DNA from: Betaproteobacteria bacterium
Lineage (GTDB): Bacteria > Pseudomonadota > Gammaproteobacteria > Burkholderiales > Casimicrobiaceae
Direction: 5' to 3'
Length of the DNA: 64,000 nucleotides
Assembly: GCA_009778785.1 (NCBI GenBank)
Contig: WRFN01000001.1
Location: 186,001 to 250,000, forward strand
Below are positions 7,144 through 14,990 of this stretch, piece by piece. The first letter of the stretch is position 1; every line of letters begins with the position of its first letter. The translations under genes and the position numbers were made by a program. The notes beneath the pieces were generated by a model. That model made no database searches. It was given only the letters and a program-made list of their open reading frames with translations, and was not told the origin of the DNA.

Positions 7144-8289
7144 GTGGAAGTCCGTCAAACATTAACTGCCGTTGAGCAGTTGCCGCGTATCAATCCCCGG
7201 TCTCACTCGACCGGGTGGGCGATGTCGTCTGCGTCGGGACTGAACGCGGTGCTCGAAACCGCCGCGTTGATGCACGCCAGCGGTCAACTGGATGCTGCTC
7301 GCACGGTGCTCGAAGAAGCCATTGCCACCGAGCCGGAAACCGCCGGGATGCCGCTGGTGTGGTTGGCGTTGCTTGATTTGTACCAGCAATCCGGCAATCA
7401 GGTGGCGTTTGAGCGCTACGGGATGGAATACGCCGTGCGCTTCGAGCAATCGCCGCCGGTATGGGTGCCGCGTGTTTCGCTGGGCGTGGGCGCGCGTTCG
7501 CCGGGAGCGGAGCATTCGCCCAAGGTGGAAGTCACGAGCGCGCGCATTCAACTCGAAGGCAAGATTACCGCCGCCGTGAAAACGCTGACGGTGCCGTTGT
7601 TGCACATTCTCGACGCGCCGGAAAAAGAAGCGTATCAAGTGGATTTGAGCCGCGCCCAGTTGATCGACGAAGAAGGGGCGCGACACTTGGCGCAAGTGCT
7701 GGCGAAAGTACGTCGTTTGCAACTGAACATTGTGCTGGAGCCGTGGCCGAAAGCGCTGCTCGACGAAACGAAAGCGCGCGCGGTCGAAGCGCCCGACCGA
7801 GAGGGCGAGGGCTATTGGCAGTTGTGGCTGGAACTGTTGCAATGGCAAAAAGACGAAACCTTGTTTGAGGCGTGCGCGCTGGATTTCGCGTTGCGCTTTG
7901 AACTCTCGCCGCCGGCGTGGGAACCGGCGCGAGGAAGGACGTTGCAGCAACCGGTAACGACGAAACCGGCCAAAGTGGAACTCGTTGCGGTGCCGGAAGA
8001 AGCGCCTTTACCGCCGAACATGATCGTCTGGCGCGGCGTGTTGCAAGGCGCGCATGCGCCGCAACTGGCGGCGCTCAAGGAGCGGCTGCCGTTGTACGAT
8101 GAATTGGTGATCGACATGCACGATGTTTCCCGTGTTGATTTCTCATACGGCGGCGCGCTGGCCAATCTGGTGGTGCGCGCCGAAACCGCCCGCAAGCGGG
8201 TGGTTTTCATTCGTACTTCGCCGATGGTGCTGACGCTGTTGTTGCTGGTCGGCATCCCACCGCGCGTGTTCAGCCGCCGCAAAAAATAA
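7144..8289 (+). CDS. Duplicated STAS-domain protein upstream of hslV
   Basis: A 381-residue soluble protein built from two copies of one module. Each copy has a helical segment ending in a near-identical motif ([15 protein letters not shown] at residues 96-110, and [17 protein letters not shown] at 247-263) followed by a STAS-like domain (about 130-205 and 290-375; the second includes [19 protein letters not shown]). STAS domains usually act in anti-sigma antagonist or transporter regulation. The phosphorylatable serine position is not obvious, so phospho-switching is uncertain. The start is GTG at 7144; an ATG at 7222 is an alternative because the ribosome site lies very close to the GTG. 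It is followed by hslV after 49 bases. Function is unassigned. Confidence 0.75.
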   Translation: MEVRQTLTAVEQLPRINPRSHSTGWAMSSASGLNAVLETAALMHASGQLDAARTVLEEAIATEPETAGMPLVWLALLDLYQQSGNQVAFERYGMEYAVRFEQSPPVWVPRVSLGVGARSPGAEHSPKVEVTSARIQLEGKITAAVKTLTVPLLHILDAPEKEAYQVDLSRAQLIDEEGARHLAQVLAKVRRLQLNIVLEPWPKALLDETKARAVEAPDREGEGYWQLWLELLQWQKDETLFEACALDFALRFELSPPAWEPARGRTLQQPVTTKPAKVELVAVPEEAPLPPNMIVWRGVLQGAHAPQLAALKERLPLYDELVIDMHDVSRVDFSYGGALANLVVRAETARKRVVFIRTSPMVLTLLLLVGIPPRVFSRRKK

Positions 8290-8338
8290 AACAGCGTTTT
8301 CGGTAAGGAAACCGGAAACGCTTTCCTGGAGACGGGCA

Positions 8339-8905
8339 ATGGAACCTTTTCATGGAACGACAATTCTCTCCGTGGCGCACGGAGGCAAAGTTGCCTTGGG
8401 CGGCGATGGGCAAGTGACGCTGGGATCCATCGTCGTCAAAGCAACGGCGCGCAAAGTGCGACGGCTGTATCAAAACAAAGTGTTGGCCGGTTTCGCCGGC
8501 GCCACCGCCGATGCGTTTACGTTGTTTGAACGATTCGAGGCCAAGCTCGACAAACATCAGGGGCAGCTGACGCGCGCCGCCGTTGAGTTGGCCAAAGACT
8601 GGCGCTCGGATCGCGTGTTGCGGCGGCTGGAAGCCATGTTGGCGGTGGCCGACGTGACGGCTTCGTTGATCATCACTGGCAACGGCGACGTGCTGGAGCC
8701 GGAAGGGCGCATCGTTGCCATTGGTTCGGGCGGCGCTTACGCGCAAGCGGCGGCGCGAGCCTTGTGTGAGCACACCGATTTGAGCGCCGACGCGATCGTC
8801 AAAAAAGCACTGACGATTGCCGGCGATCTTTGCATCTATACCAACCAGAATCATGTGATTGAAGTGCTGGATGCGCCGGAGGCGCGCGGGGGCATTGCGA
8901 CATGA
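8339..8905 (+). CDS. hslV: ATP-dependent protease peptidase subunit HslV
   Basis: The proteasome-like peptidase of the HslUV (ClpQY) complex, 188 residues. The catalytic N-terminal threonine is in HGTTILSV (Thr7), exposed by removal of a six-residue propeptide, and [13 protein letters not shown] and [14 protein letters not shown] follow as in the family. HslV needs the HslU ATPase, which is normally encoded directly downstream. Here the next gene is a glycosyltransferase whose start overlaps the hslV stop (ATGA, 8902-8905), and no hslU is seen anywhere in the window, so hslU must lie elsewhere or be missing. Confidence 0.95.
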   Translation: MEPFHGTTILSVAHGGKVALGGDGQVTLGSIVVKATARKVRRLYQNKVLAGFAGATADAFTLFERFEAKLDKHQGQLTRAAVELAKDWRSDRVLRRLEAMLAVADVTASLIITGNGDVLEPEGRIVAIGSGGAYAQAAARALCEHTDLSADAIVKKALTIAGDLCIYTNQNHVIEVLDAPEARGGIAT

Positions 8906-9906
8906 GCGAGATGGCGGCAGAGCGGAACGCCAAAGGTTCGCCACAGCTTTCGGTGGTGGTGCCGATGTACAACGAAGCTACGGGTGTTCTGGCGTTGTAC
9001 GAGAGGTTGCATGCCGTTCTGGAGGCGACAGGCGAGCGTTGGGAGATGATTTGCGTCAACGACGGTAGCCGCGATGAGACATTGGAAGTGTTGACAGCAT
9101 TACATCAGCGCGATACGCGGGTACGGGTGATCGACCTTGCTCGTAATTTCGGCAAGGAAGTTGCCTTGTCTGCCGGGCTCGATCATGCATCGGGTGATGC
9201 GGTGATTCCTATTGATGCTGATCTTCAGGATCCGCCGGAGCTGATTCCTGAATTGTTGCGTTGCTGGAGAGAGGGCGCTGAAGTTGTCAACGCCACACGG
9301 CGTTCTCGTGATGGCGAGAGCTGGTTCAAAAAAACGACAGCCAATGTGTTCTACCACATTCTTGAGAAAATGACCCGGATACCGATCCCTCGTAACACCG
9401 GTGATTTTCGGCTCATTTCCCGTCCGGCGTTGCAGGCTTTGCAGCGGATGCCGGAACGCTCGCGTTTCATGAAAGGCATGTTCCCCTGGGTTGGCTTTCG
9501 TCAGGCGACCGTGTTGTTTGATCGGGAGCCGCGCCATAGCGGCACGACGAAATGGAATTACTGGCGGCTATGGAATCTGGCGCTGGAGGGCATCACTTCA
9601 TTCAGTTCGGTACCGTTGCGCGTTTGGAGCTATCTCGGGCTTGGCGTTGCGTTTTTCGCGTTTCTGTACATGATGTTCCTGATGGTGCGAACGTTGATTT
9701 TCGGTATTGATGTACCGGGGTACGCGTCGTTGATGGTTGTGGTGCTTTTCATCGGCGGTATCCAGTTGATCGGACTGGGCGTTTTGGGCGAGTATCTGGC
9801 GAGAATTTTTGAAGAGGTCAAGGCGCGCCCTTTGTACGTGGTGCGCGAGCGGTTGGGTTTCTCGCAAGAGGCGATGGATTACGCGAAGACATTGCCGGGG
9901 CGCTAG
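8902..9906 (+). CDS. GT2 glycosyltransferase, polyprenyl-phosphate type (GtrB/DPMS-like)
   Basis: A 334-residue family 2 glycosyltransferase. The GT-A domain has [11 protein letters not shown] (residues 16-26), VNDGSRDET, and the metal-binding DAD in [12 protein letters not shown] (105-107). Two C-terminal membrane segments (about 232-258 and 266-290) end in [20 protein letters not shown], the signature of enzymes that put a sugar on undecaprenyl phosphate (GtrB, ArnC, DPM synthase-like). The lipid-linked sugar would then be used by a membrane transferase; the polytopic protein encoded next is a plausible partner. Sugar identity cannot be read. It overlaps hslV by four bases. Confidence 0.9.
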   Translation: MSEMAAERNAKGSPQLSVVVPMYNEATGVLALYERLHAVLEATGERWEMICVNDGSRDETLEVLTALHQRDTRVRVIDLARNFGKEVALSAGLDHASGDAVIPIDADLQDPPELIPELLRCWREGAEVVNATRRSRDGESWFKKTTANVFYHILEKMTRIPIPRNTGDFRLISRPALQALQRMPERSRFMKGMFPWVGFRQATVLFDREPRHSGTTKWNYWRLWNLALEGITSFSSVPLRVWSYLGLGVAFFAFLYMMFLMVRTLIFGIDVPGYASLMVVVLFIGGIQLIGLGVLGEYLARIFEEVKARPLYVVRERLGFSQEAMDYAKTLPGR

Positions 9907-9931
9907 CCAGGGTTATGTTTTTAACGTGTGC

Positions 9932-11314
9932 ATGAGAGAAATACGCTGGTTACTGAAGTTTTTCCCAACGCTACTGGTAGCGTTGATTGCTTGTACGGGG
10001 GTGGTTTGGGTTTTTTACCCCGGCTTTATGTCTTTCGACTCCTCTCTCGGTTTGTGGCTGGCGCGACACGGTGAAGGTTTCGGCATGACGCCGCAAATCG
10101 TGACGCTTGTCTGGCGGTTGTTGTTACCTCTCGACCCTTCCAGCGGCGCACCGCTCTTCGTGCTTGATAACGTTTTTTTCTGGTCGGCGCTTTGCATCTT
10201 TTCGTTTGTGCTTTTTCAGGCTTGGTACGCCCGCCTTCTTTTTCTGATATTTTGTGGCTTGTTATCGCCGTGCGTGCTGATTCTTGCGCATGTGTGGAGC
10301 GATGCGATGCTGGTCGGCGCTTTGTCGCTGGCATGTGCGTTGATATTTTTGTCGACAATAGGACACGGAAAATGGTGGGCGATTCTGGCTTTGCCTTTTC
10401 TGATATTCGCAGGGCTGGTACGTTTCAACGCGTTTTCGGCACTTTTGCCGCTCCTCTGCTATTGGTGGTATGTGATGTTGGCGGGAACCTCCTTGAGACC
10501 CCAACGCTTGTTGGTATATGGCGTGGTCTTGTTGGTAGCCACGGCAGTTTCTTTGGCAGGTATTTTTGTCTCCAATAAAATGTTGGAAAAACGCTTTGTG
10601 ACGATTCCAATGTCGGCGTGGACGGTGGTGGCATTATGGGACTTGGCGGCGGTCTCGCTGGCGACAGGCGAGATGCAAATTCCTTCGTTTGCAATACTGC
10701 CAACGACGACTCAGAAAGAATTGCGGGAGCATTTTCGGGAGGACAGTAATACAACCATCTACGCAGTCGTTTATGATAATGGTAACCCTGTGCCATACAC
10801 ACCGACACAGTTAAAAGAGATTAACAAAGCATGGTTGACGGCGATCATCAAGCACCCCGAAGCGTACGTTGAGCACCGTTGGCGGTTGACGCGCTACCTT
10901 TTCGGGCGCTATGACCGCGAAGAAAGCCTTGCTCTTTCTGCGGGCATTTACCCTTACGGCGACAATCCGCCAGTGATGTTGCCGGGAAACGCGTTTCGTG
11001 ACAAAACGGTCGATTTTTATCAGAAAGCGCTCAAAACATGGTGGTCGGCTCCTATTGTTTACGTGGTCGTTTCGCTGGTATTATTGTTGCTGTTTTTGCG
11101 GCAACGTCATGGTGTACATGGCAGGTACGCGATCGCGTTGACGCTTTCCGGTCTTTTGTATGTGGCGCCGTTATGCGTAGTCGCGCCAAGCGCTGAGTTA
11201 CGTTATTTTTCATGGCTGTTTTTCACAGCACCTGTAAGTGTTGCGTTGCTCCTCTCAACCATGAATCATGCCACCCTTCAGAGGCATAGGTTGGGTGACC
11301 GGAATCTGGTATAA
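9932..11314 (+). CDS. Polytopic membrane protein, possible GT-C glycosyltransferase
   Basis: A 460-residue protein with ten or more membrane segments and one larger extracytoplasmic loop (about residues 245-365). Its first loop carries YPGFMSFDSS and its second region HVWSDAML, positions where GT-C enzymes often hold catalytic acidic residues. It follows a polyprenyl-phosphate sugar transferase by 25 bases, so a role as the transferase that uses the lipid-linked sugar (as in Gtr systems) is likely by context. I do not recognise a named family with certainty. Start at ATG 9932; longer in-frame starts overlap the upstream gene. Confidence 0.65.
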   Translation: MREIRWLLKFFPTLLVALIACTGVVWVFYPGFMSFDSSLGLWLARHGEGFGMTPQIVTLVWRLLLPLDPSSGAPLFVLDNVFFWSALCIFSFVLFQAWYARLLFLIFCGLLSPCVLILAHVWSDAMLVGALSLACALIFLSTIGHGKWWAILALPFLIFAGLVRFNAFSALLPLLCYWWYVMLAGTSLRPQRLLVYGVVLLVATAVSLAGIFVSNKMLEKRFVTIPMSAWTVVALWDLAAVSLATGEMQIPSFAILPTTTQKELREHFREDSNTTIYAVVYDNGNPVPYTPTQLKEINKAWLTAIIKHPEAYVEHRWRLTRYLFGRYDREESLALSAGIYPYGDNPPVMLPGNAFRDKTVDFYQKALKTWWSAPIVYVVVSLVLLLLFLRQRHGVHGRYAIALTLSGLLYVAPLCVVAPSAELRYFSWLFFTAPVSVALLLSTMNHATLQRHRLGDRNLV

Positions 11315-11360
11315 ACTGTCGAGCCAGCAGGGACGCTTACGAATAACTTTTGGAGAAGTG

Positions 11361-12191
11361 ATGCAAAAGATGAAAAGCAGGTTGAAGTTTTGTGCGCTGG
11401 CGCTGCTGGCGTGGACAATGGTGGCAAGTGCGCAATCGTCGGCGCCGGTCGAGAAGATCACCGGTGAAGCGGCGGAGGTCAAGGCGACGCTGCAAAAGAA
11501 ATTCCCCGATGCGCCGCCGATTCGGCACGTCGAGAAAACGTCGTATCTTGGCGGGTTGTACGAAGTGCTTCTCGGCGATCAAATGATTTACACCGATAAA
11601 GAGGTCACGTACATTCTGGCGGGAGCGTTGTACGACGCTCGCAACATGCCGGGCACCATGTTGAATCTGACCGATCAGCGGATGCGCGAGTTGAATCGCG
11701 TCGATGTGTCGACGATTCCGCTTTCGTATTCGTTCAAGCGCGTCAAAGGAAAAGGCGAACGGGTGATCTATGTCTTTTCGGATATCGACTGCCCGTTTTG
11801 CGATCGGCTCGAGCAAACTTTGCGCGGAATCGACAACGTGACCATTTACACGTTCCTGTTCCCGCTGGATACCTTGCATCCTGACTCAAACCGCAAGTCG
11901 AAAACGATTTGGTGCGCGCAGGATCGGGCGAAAGCGTGGGAGACGTATTACACCACCAAGAAATTACCGGACAACAAGGGTGATTGTGAAACGCCGATTG
12001 TCAAGGTTCAACAACTGGCGGTAGGGTACGGCATTCACGGCACGCCTGGCATCATTCTCGCCGACGGGACGGTTTTGTCGGGAGCGTTGCCGAAAGAATC
12101 GCTGGAATCTGAAATGAATCGCGCCGAGGTGGCGGCGATAGCATCAAGCGCCGCCGAGAACAAGGCAGACAGCAAGGGAACTGGCAAGTAA
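11361..12191 (+). CDS. dsbC: Thiol:disulfide interchange protein DsbC
   Basis: A periplasmic disulfide isomerase of 276 residues. A signal peptide ends near ASAQS (residue 25). The N-terminal dimerisation domain covers about 30-125, and the thioredoxin-like domain has the active site DIDCPFC and the cis-proline loop HGTPGIIL. A second cysteine pair (IWCAQD and GDCETP) matches the structural disulfide of DsbC. The C-terminus carries an extra tail of about 25 residues rich in Ala, Glu and Lys. The start ATG at 11361 follows a GGAG site at 11352-11355; longer in-frame starts lack a signal-peptide layout. A strong terminator follows. Confidence 0.93.
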   Translation: MQKMKSRLKFCALALLAWTMVASAQSSAPVEKITGEAAEVKATLQKKFPDAPPIRHVEKTSYLGGLYEVLLGDQMIYTDKEVTYILAGALYDARNMPGTMLNLTDQRMRELNRVDVSTIPLSYSFKRVKGKGERVIYVFSDIDCPFCDRLEQTLRGIDNVTIYTFLFPLDTLHPDSNRKSKTIWCAQDRAKAWETYYTTKKLPDNKGDCETPIVKVQQLAVGYGIHGTPGIILADGTVLSGALPKESLESEMNRAEVAAIASSAAENKADSKGTGK

Positions 12192-12206
12192 AAAAACGGA
12201 AAAGCA

Positions 12207-12243
12207 AAAAAGGCGAAAGCGTGATTCACGCTTTCGCCTTTTT
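12207..12243. terminator. Bidirectional intrinsic terminator
   Basis: A near-perfect hairpin: AAAAAGGCGAAAGCGTGA (12207-12224) pairs with its complement at 12226-12243. It has a run of A on the left and T on the right, so it can end dsbC transcription on the plus strand and the convergent small lipoprotein gene on the minus strand. Confidence 0.9.
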
Positions 12244-12263
12244 ATTGTTGGTCGTTTGAACGA

Positions 12264-12530
12264 TTACAGCGGCGGCCAATCCGGCGACGGCGTTGCCGGT
12301 TCTACGGCGCGATCCGGGAATGGGCTGCCAAGGATCGGGGCCAACTCCATGTTGCCGTGAGCCGGCCAGCGCGCGGTATTTGCCGGTTCGGCGCCCAGCC
12401 ACCACAAATCCTGACGGTAACTGCTGCGCGGGTCGCCGGCAGCAAACGATGCGCAACCGCTCAACAGGGATAAAACAGCGACTGCCAACAACACCAGAAG
12501 GCTTCGACGGGAAAAAAGGAAACGGGTCAT
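12264..12530 (-). CDS. Small lipoprotein, unknown function
   Basis: An 88-residue predicted lipoprotein with a basic N-terminus (MTRFLFSRRS), a hydrophobic segment and the lipobox LLSGC. The mature part of about 63 residues is rich in Pro, Ala and Trp (DLWWLGAEPANTARWP) and has no family I recognise. It is convergent with dsbC and shares the terminator at 12207-12243. The upstream flank carries AT-rich GTAAAAATCG strings like those near bioY. Confidence 0.7.
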   Translation of the reverse strand: MTRFLFSRRSLLVLLAVAVLSLLSGCASFAAGDPRSSYRQDLWWLGAEPANTARWPAHGNMELAPILGSPFPDRAVEPATPSPDWPPL

Positions 12531-12938
12531 GGCTCAAACCTCGAATGTGTCATAGTAAAAATCGTGGTCAAAATCGTGATCAAATCCTGTCGTGTTTTGG
12601 CGAGGCTTTCAAGCTTCCGCACGCTCGCGACGGGTTTGCATATCAGCTTACCATTGTCACGGGCATTTGCGTAGCATTTGTCCGAATTTTGCCACCTTGA
12701 AGCGCGGTTTGTGCCGTTTTTGGCTGGGAAAATCGAAACCACTCTCCGCTTGGGTAATTCGTGAGCCCCAGAAAATCGTCGTTTCAGAGGGAAAGCCGGA
12801 GAAAAAGCATACAGCGTGGTTTTTTTGCGACACTCTCTTGAAAAATCACTTTCACTTCGCCTTTTAACGGTCTATTTCTAAAAGAAAAATGGGTTTTTAG
12901 CAAGGGTAAGCGAAATTTTAATAAAGATTTGCAATCTG
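12531..12938. other. Gene-free region upstream of the dcw cluster
   Basis: About 400 bases between the small lipoprotein start and the mraZ promoter. I see no convincing gene: the open frames here lack ribosome sites and recognisable protein character. The first 50 bases hold a short degenerate repeat (GTAAAAATCGTGGTCAAAATCG). The last 100 bases are AT-rich, with A and T tracts just upstream of the -35 box at 12939 that could act as an UP element. A promoter for the minus-strand lipoprotein must also lie here. Confidence 0.6.
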
Positions 12939-12967
12939 TTGACGGCCATAGAGGCTGGCCGTATAGT
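12939..12967 (+). promoter_or_regulatory. Sigma70 promoter of the dcw cluster (Pmra)
   Basis: TTGACG (12939-12944) and TATAGT (12962-12967) are separated by exactly 17 bases, a strong consensus match. It precedes mraZ by about 165 bases and overlaps the first MraZ box, as expected for the autoregulated mra promoter driving the division and cell wall cluster. Confidence 0.75.
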
Positions 12968-13000
12968 GGCGGAAGGTGTGAAAAAGTGGGGATTTGTGGT
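12966..13000 (+). promoter_or_regulatory. MraZ operator: four GTG-containing repeats at 10-bp spacing
   Basis: GTGGC, GTGTG, GTGGG and GTGGT begin at 12966, 12976, 12986 and 12996. MraZ is known to bind three or four TGGGN-type direct repeats separated by five bases (10-bp period) just downstream of its promoter, and this array matches in spacing, sequence and place. It should mediate autorepression of mraZ and the genes behind it. Confidence 0.75.
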
Positions 13001-13132
13001 AAGAGAAAATGACGTTTGCAATAATCGGCCTTTCTCCCTCACTGCCATCCTGCCGCGCCGCGAAGGCTGTACAGGATGGTGTTTCAATGGCAAGTATTTG
13101 TTTTTATGTGATTTTTCCGGTAAACGTGCGCG

Positions 13133-13621
13133 ATGGATGCTTCTCAAACGCCTCTGCCCAAAGTCCCCGCCCCCGTTTTTCGCGGCGTGACGCAGTTGTC
13201 GCTCGATTCCAAAGGGCGGCTGGGCGTTCCTGCCCGTTATCGAGACGCGCTGTATCTGCATGGCGAAGGTCGGTTGGTGATGACGGCCGACCCCAGTCGC
13301 TGTTTGTTGATTTACCCGCAGCCGGTGTGGGAGCCGATTCAGGAAAAGTTGATGGCGCTGTCGTCGTTCGACGAGCGCATTCGTGCGTTGCAGCGACTGC
13401 TGGTCGGTTATGCCGACGATGTGGCGCTCGACGGCGCCGGGCGGGCGCTGGTATCGCCGTCGTTGCGGCAATACGCGCAACTCGATCATCGGGTGGTTCT
13501 CGTCGGGCAGGGCGGACATTTCGAATTGTGGGATGAAGGGTTGTGGCAAGCGCAAATGGCGCAGGCGATTCGTTTGACGCACGAAGACCTGCCGCCGGTT
13601 CTCGATCATTTTTCGCTGTAA
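13133..13621 (+). CDS. mraZ: Transcriptional regulator MraZ
   Basis: First gene of the dcw cluster. MraZ forms a ring-shaped oligomer of tandem SpoVT-AbrB-like domains and binds repeats at its own promoter. The protein is 162 residues, somewhat longer than usual because about 15 extra residues precede FRGVTQLSLDSKGRLGVPAR. The two domain repeats are visible: LDSKGRLGVPARYRD and LDGAGRALVSPSLRQ. The ribosome binding site before 13133 is poor, and I cannot exclude another start. rsmH follows after 11 bases. Operator repeats lie at 12966-13000. Confidence 0.93.
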   Translation: MDASQTPLPKVPAPVFRGVTQLSLDSKGRLGVPARYRDALYLHGEGRLVMTADPSRCLLIYPQPVWEPIQEKLMALSSFDERIRALQRLLVGYADDVALDGAGRALVSPSLRQYAQLDHRVVLVGQGGHFELWDEGLWQAQMAQAIRLTHEDLPPVLDHFSL

Positions 13622-13632
13622 AGCACGCTTCG

Positions 13633-14646
13633 ATGAGTCTGTCTCATGCGCCGGTATTGTTGAACGAAGTGCTGGCGGCGTTACGGATACGCCGCGACGG
13701 TGTTTATGTTGACGGAACTTTCGGACGCGGCGGTCACAGCCGCGCGATTCTGGCGCAGTTGGGCGAGACGGGGCGAGTGATCGCGCTCGACCGCGATCCC
13801 GAAGCCGAAGCTGCCGCAGCGATGTTGAGGCGGGAAGACGCGCGTTTTTCGTTTCAGCGCGCCTGGTTTTCCGAAATGCCGGACGTGCTGGCCGAACAGG
13901 CGATTCATGAAGTCGATGGCGTGTTGCTCGATCTGGGCGTGTCGTCGCCGCAGATCGACGATGCCGAACGCGGATTTTCTTTTCGTCACGATGGGCCGCT
14001 CGACATGCGGATGGATCCGACGCGCGGCGAATCGGCAGCGGCGTTTCTGGCGCGGGCAAGCCAACAACAAATCACGGAGGTTCTAAAAAATTATGGTGAA
14101 GAACGGTTTGCTGCATCGATTGCAAGGGCGATTGTCGAGACTCGGCAAGAACGGCCTGTCGAGCGTACCGCTCAATTGGCCGCGCTCGTCGCACAAAGCC
14201 TCGGCGCGCGGGTACGCGGTGACTGGCTGCAGGACCCGGCCACGCGCACATTCCAGGGTTTGCGTATCCAGGTAAATGAGGAGCTGAAAGAAATCATGCG
14301 CTTGCTGCCACGATTGATTGCGTCACTGAAAATCGGCGCGCGGCTGGCGGTGATCAGTTTTCATTCGTTGGAAGATCGGCTGGTGAAACGTTTCATGCGC
14401 AGCGCGGCGCAACCGTTCGGCGGTGATGAAACGCTGCTGCGTTTGCCGTTGGCGCAGACGGCGTTGCCGGAACCGCCGTTACGGTTGATCGGTCGCGCGA
14501 TCAAGTCAACTGACGATGAAGTGCGCGCCAATCCGCGTGCGCGCAGCGCCGTGTTGCGGGTCGCCGAGCGCACGGCGGCGGCGTGGAAGGAAAATGAGGT
14601 GGCGCGCTTGTACGCGGCGGCATTCGGCAACGCGGAGGTGGCGTGA
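13633..14646 (+). CDS. rsmH: 16S rRNA m4C1402 methyltransferase RsmH
   Basis: Methylates N4 of C1402 in 16S rRNA using S-adenosylmethionine. The protein of 337 residues shows all family motifs: HAPVLLNEVL near the N-terminus, the SAM loop DGTFGRGGHSRAIL, GVLLDLGVSSPQIDDAERGF, FQGLRIQVNEEL and ISFHSLEDRLVKRFM. Start at ATG 13633; an in-frame ATG at 13543 would run into mraZ. The stop overlaps the ftsL start by one base (TGATG). Confidence 0.97.
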   Translation: MSLSHAPVLLNEVLAALRIRRDGVYVDGTFGRGGHSRAILAQLGETGRVIALDRDPEAEAAAAMLRREDARFSFQRAWFSEMPDVLAEQAIHEVDGVLLDLGVSSPQIDDAERGFSFRHDGPLDMRMDPTRGESAAAFLARASQQQITEVLKNYGEERFAASIARAIVETRQERPVERTAQLAALVAQSLGARVRGDWLQDPATRTFQGLRIQVNEELKEIMRLLPRLIASLKIGARLAVISFHSLEDRLVKRFMRSAAQPFGGDETLLRLPLAQTALPEPPLRLIGRAIKSTDDEVRANPRARSAVLRVAERTAAAWKENEVARLYAAAFGNAEVA

Positions 14647-14990
14647 TGGCGCGCGCCGGTATTTTGTTGCTGCTGTTGATCGTTTGCGGATTGTCGCTGG
14701 TCACGTCGCGTTATCAGGCGCGCAAGTTGTTTGTCGAACTGGAACGCAGTCGCCAACAAACGCAGACGTATGAAGTCGAATACGGCAGACTGCAACTCGA
14801 ATCGTCCACTTGGAGCGTGCCGGCGCGTATCGACCGTCTGGCGCGCGGTTCACTGGCGATGCAGTTGCCCGAGCCGGGTCGCATTCAAGTGATCGAAGTG
14901 CCGCCGACGCAAATTTTCTTGCGGGAGCGCGGAAAAGAGGTTACATCGCAGACGGCGTCGCAAGCAACGCTGCAAGGAGCGACGCCATGA
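14646..14990 (+). CDS. ftsL: Cell division protein FtsL
   Basis: A small bitopic division protein of 114 residues: one N-terminal membrane segment (residues 4-20), then a periplasmic leucine-zipper-like coiled coil (RKLFVELERSRQQTQTYEVEY) that pairs with FtsB and FtsQ to activate FtsWI. The ATG at 14646 lies in the rsmH stop (TGATG); a GTG one codon earlier is also possible. The stop overlaps the ftsI start as ATGA. Confidence 0.93.
   Translation: MARAGILLLLLIVCGLSLVTSRYQARKLFVELERSRQQTQTYEVEYGRLQLESSTWSVPARIDRLARGSLAMQLPEPGRIQVIEVPPTQIFLRERGKEVTSQTASQATLQGATP

Noticed and set aside
12592-12867. A small plus-strand frame in the gap before mraZ
   Set aside because: No ribosome site, no recognisable protein pattern, and it is interrupted by A/T tracts typical of upstream promoter DNA.
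12878-14059. A 393-codon minus-strand frame across the mraZ promoter, mraZ and rsmH
   Set aside because: It is antisense to two certain genes and its composition is typical of shadow frames.
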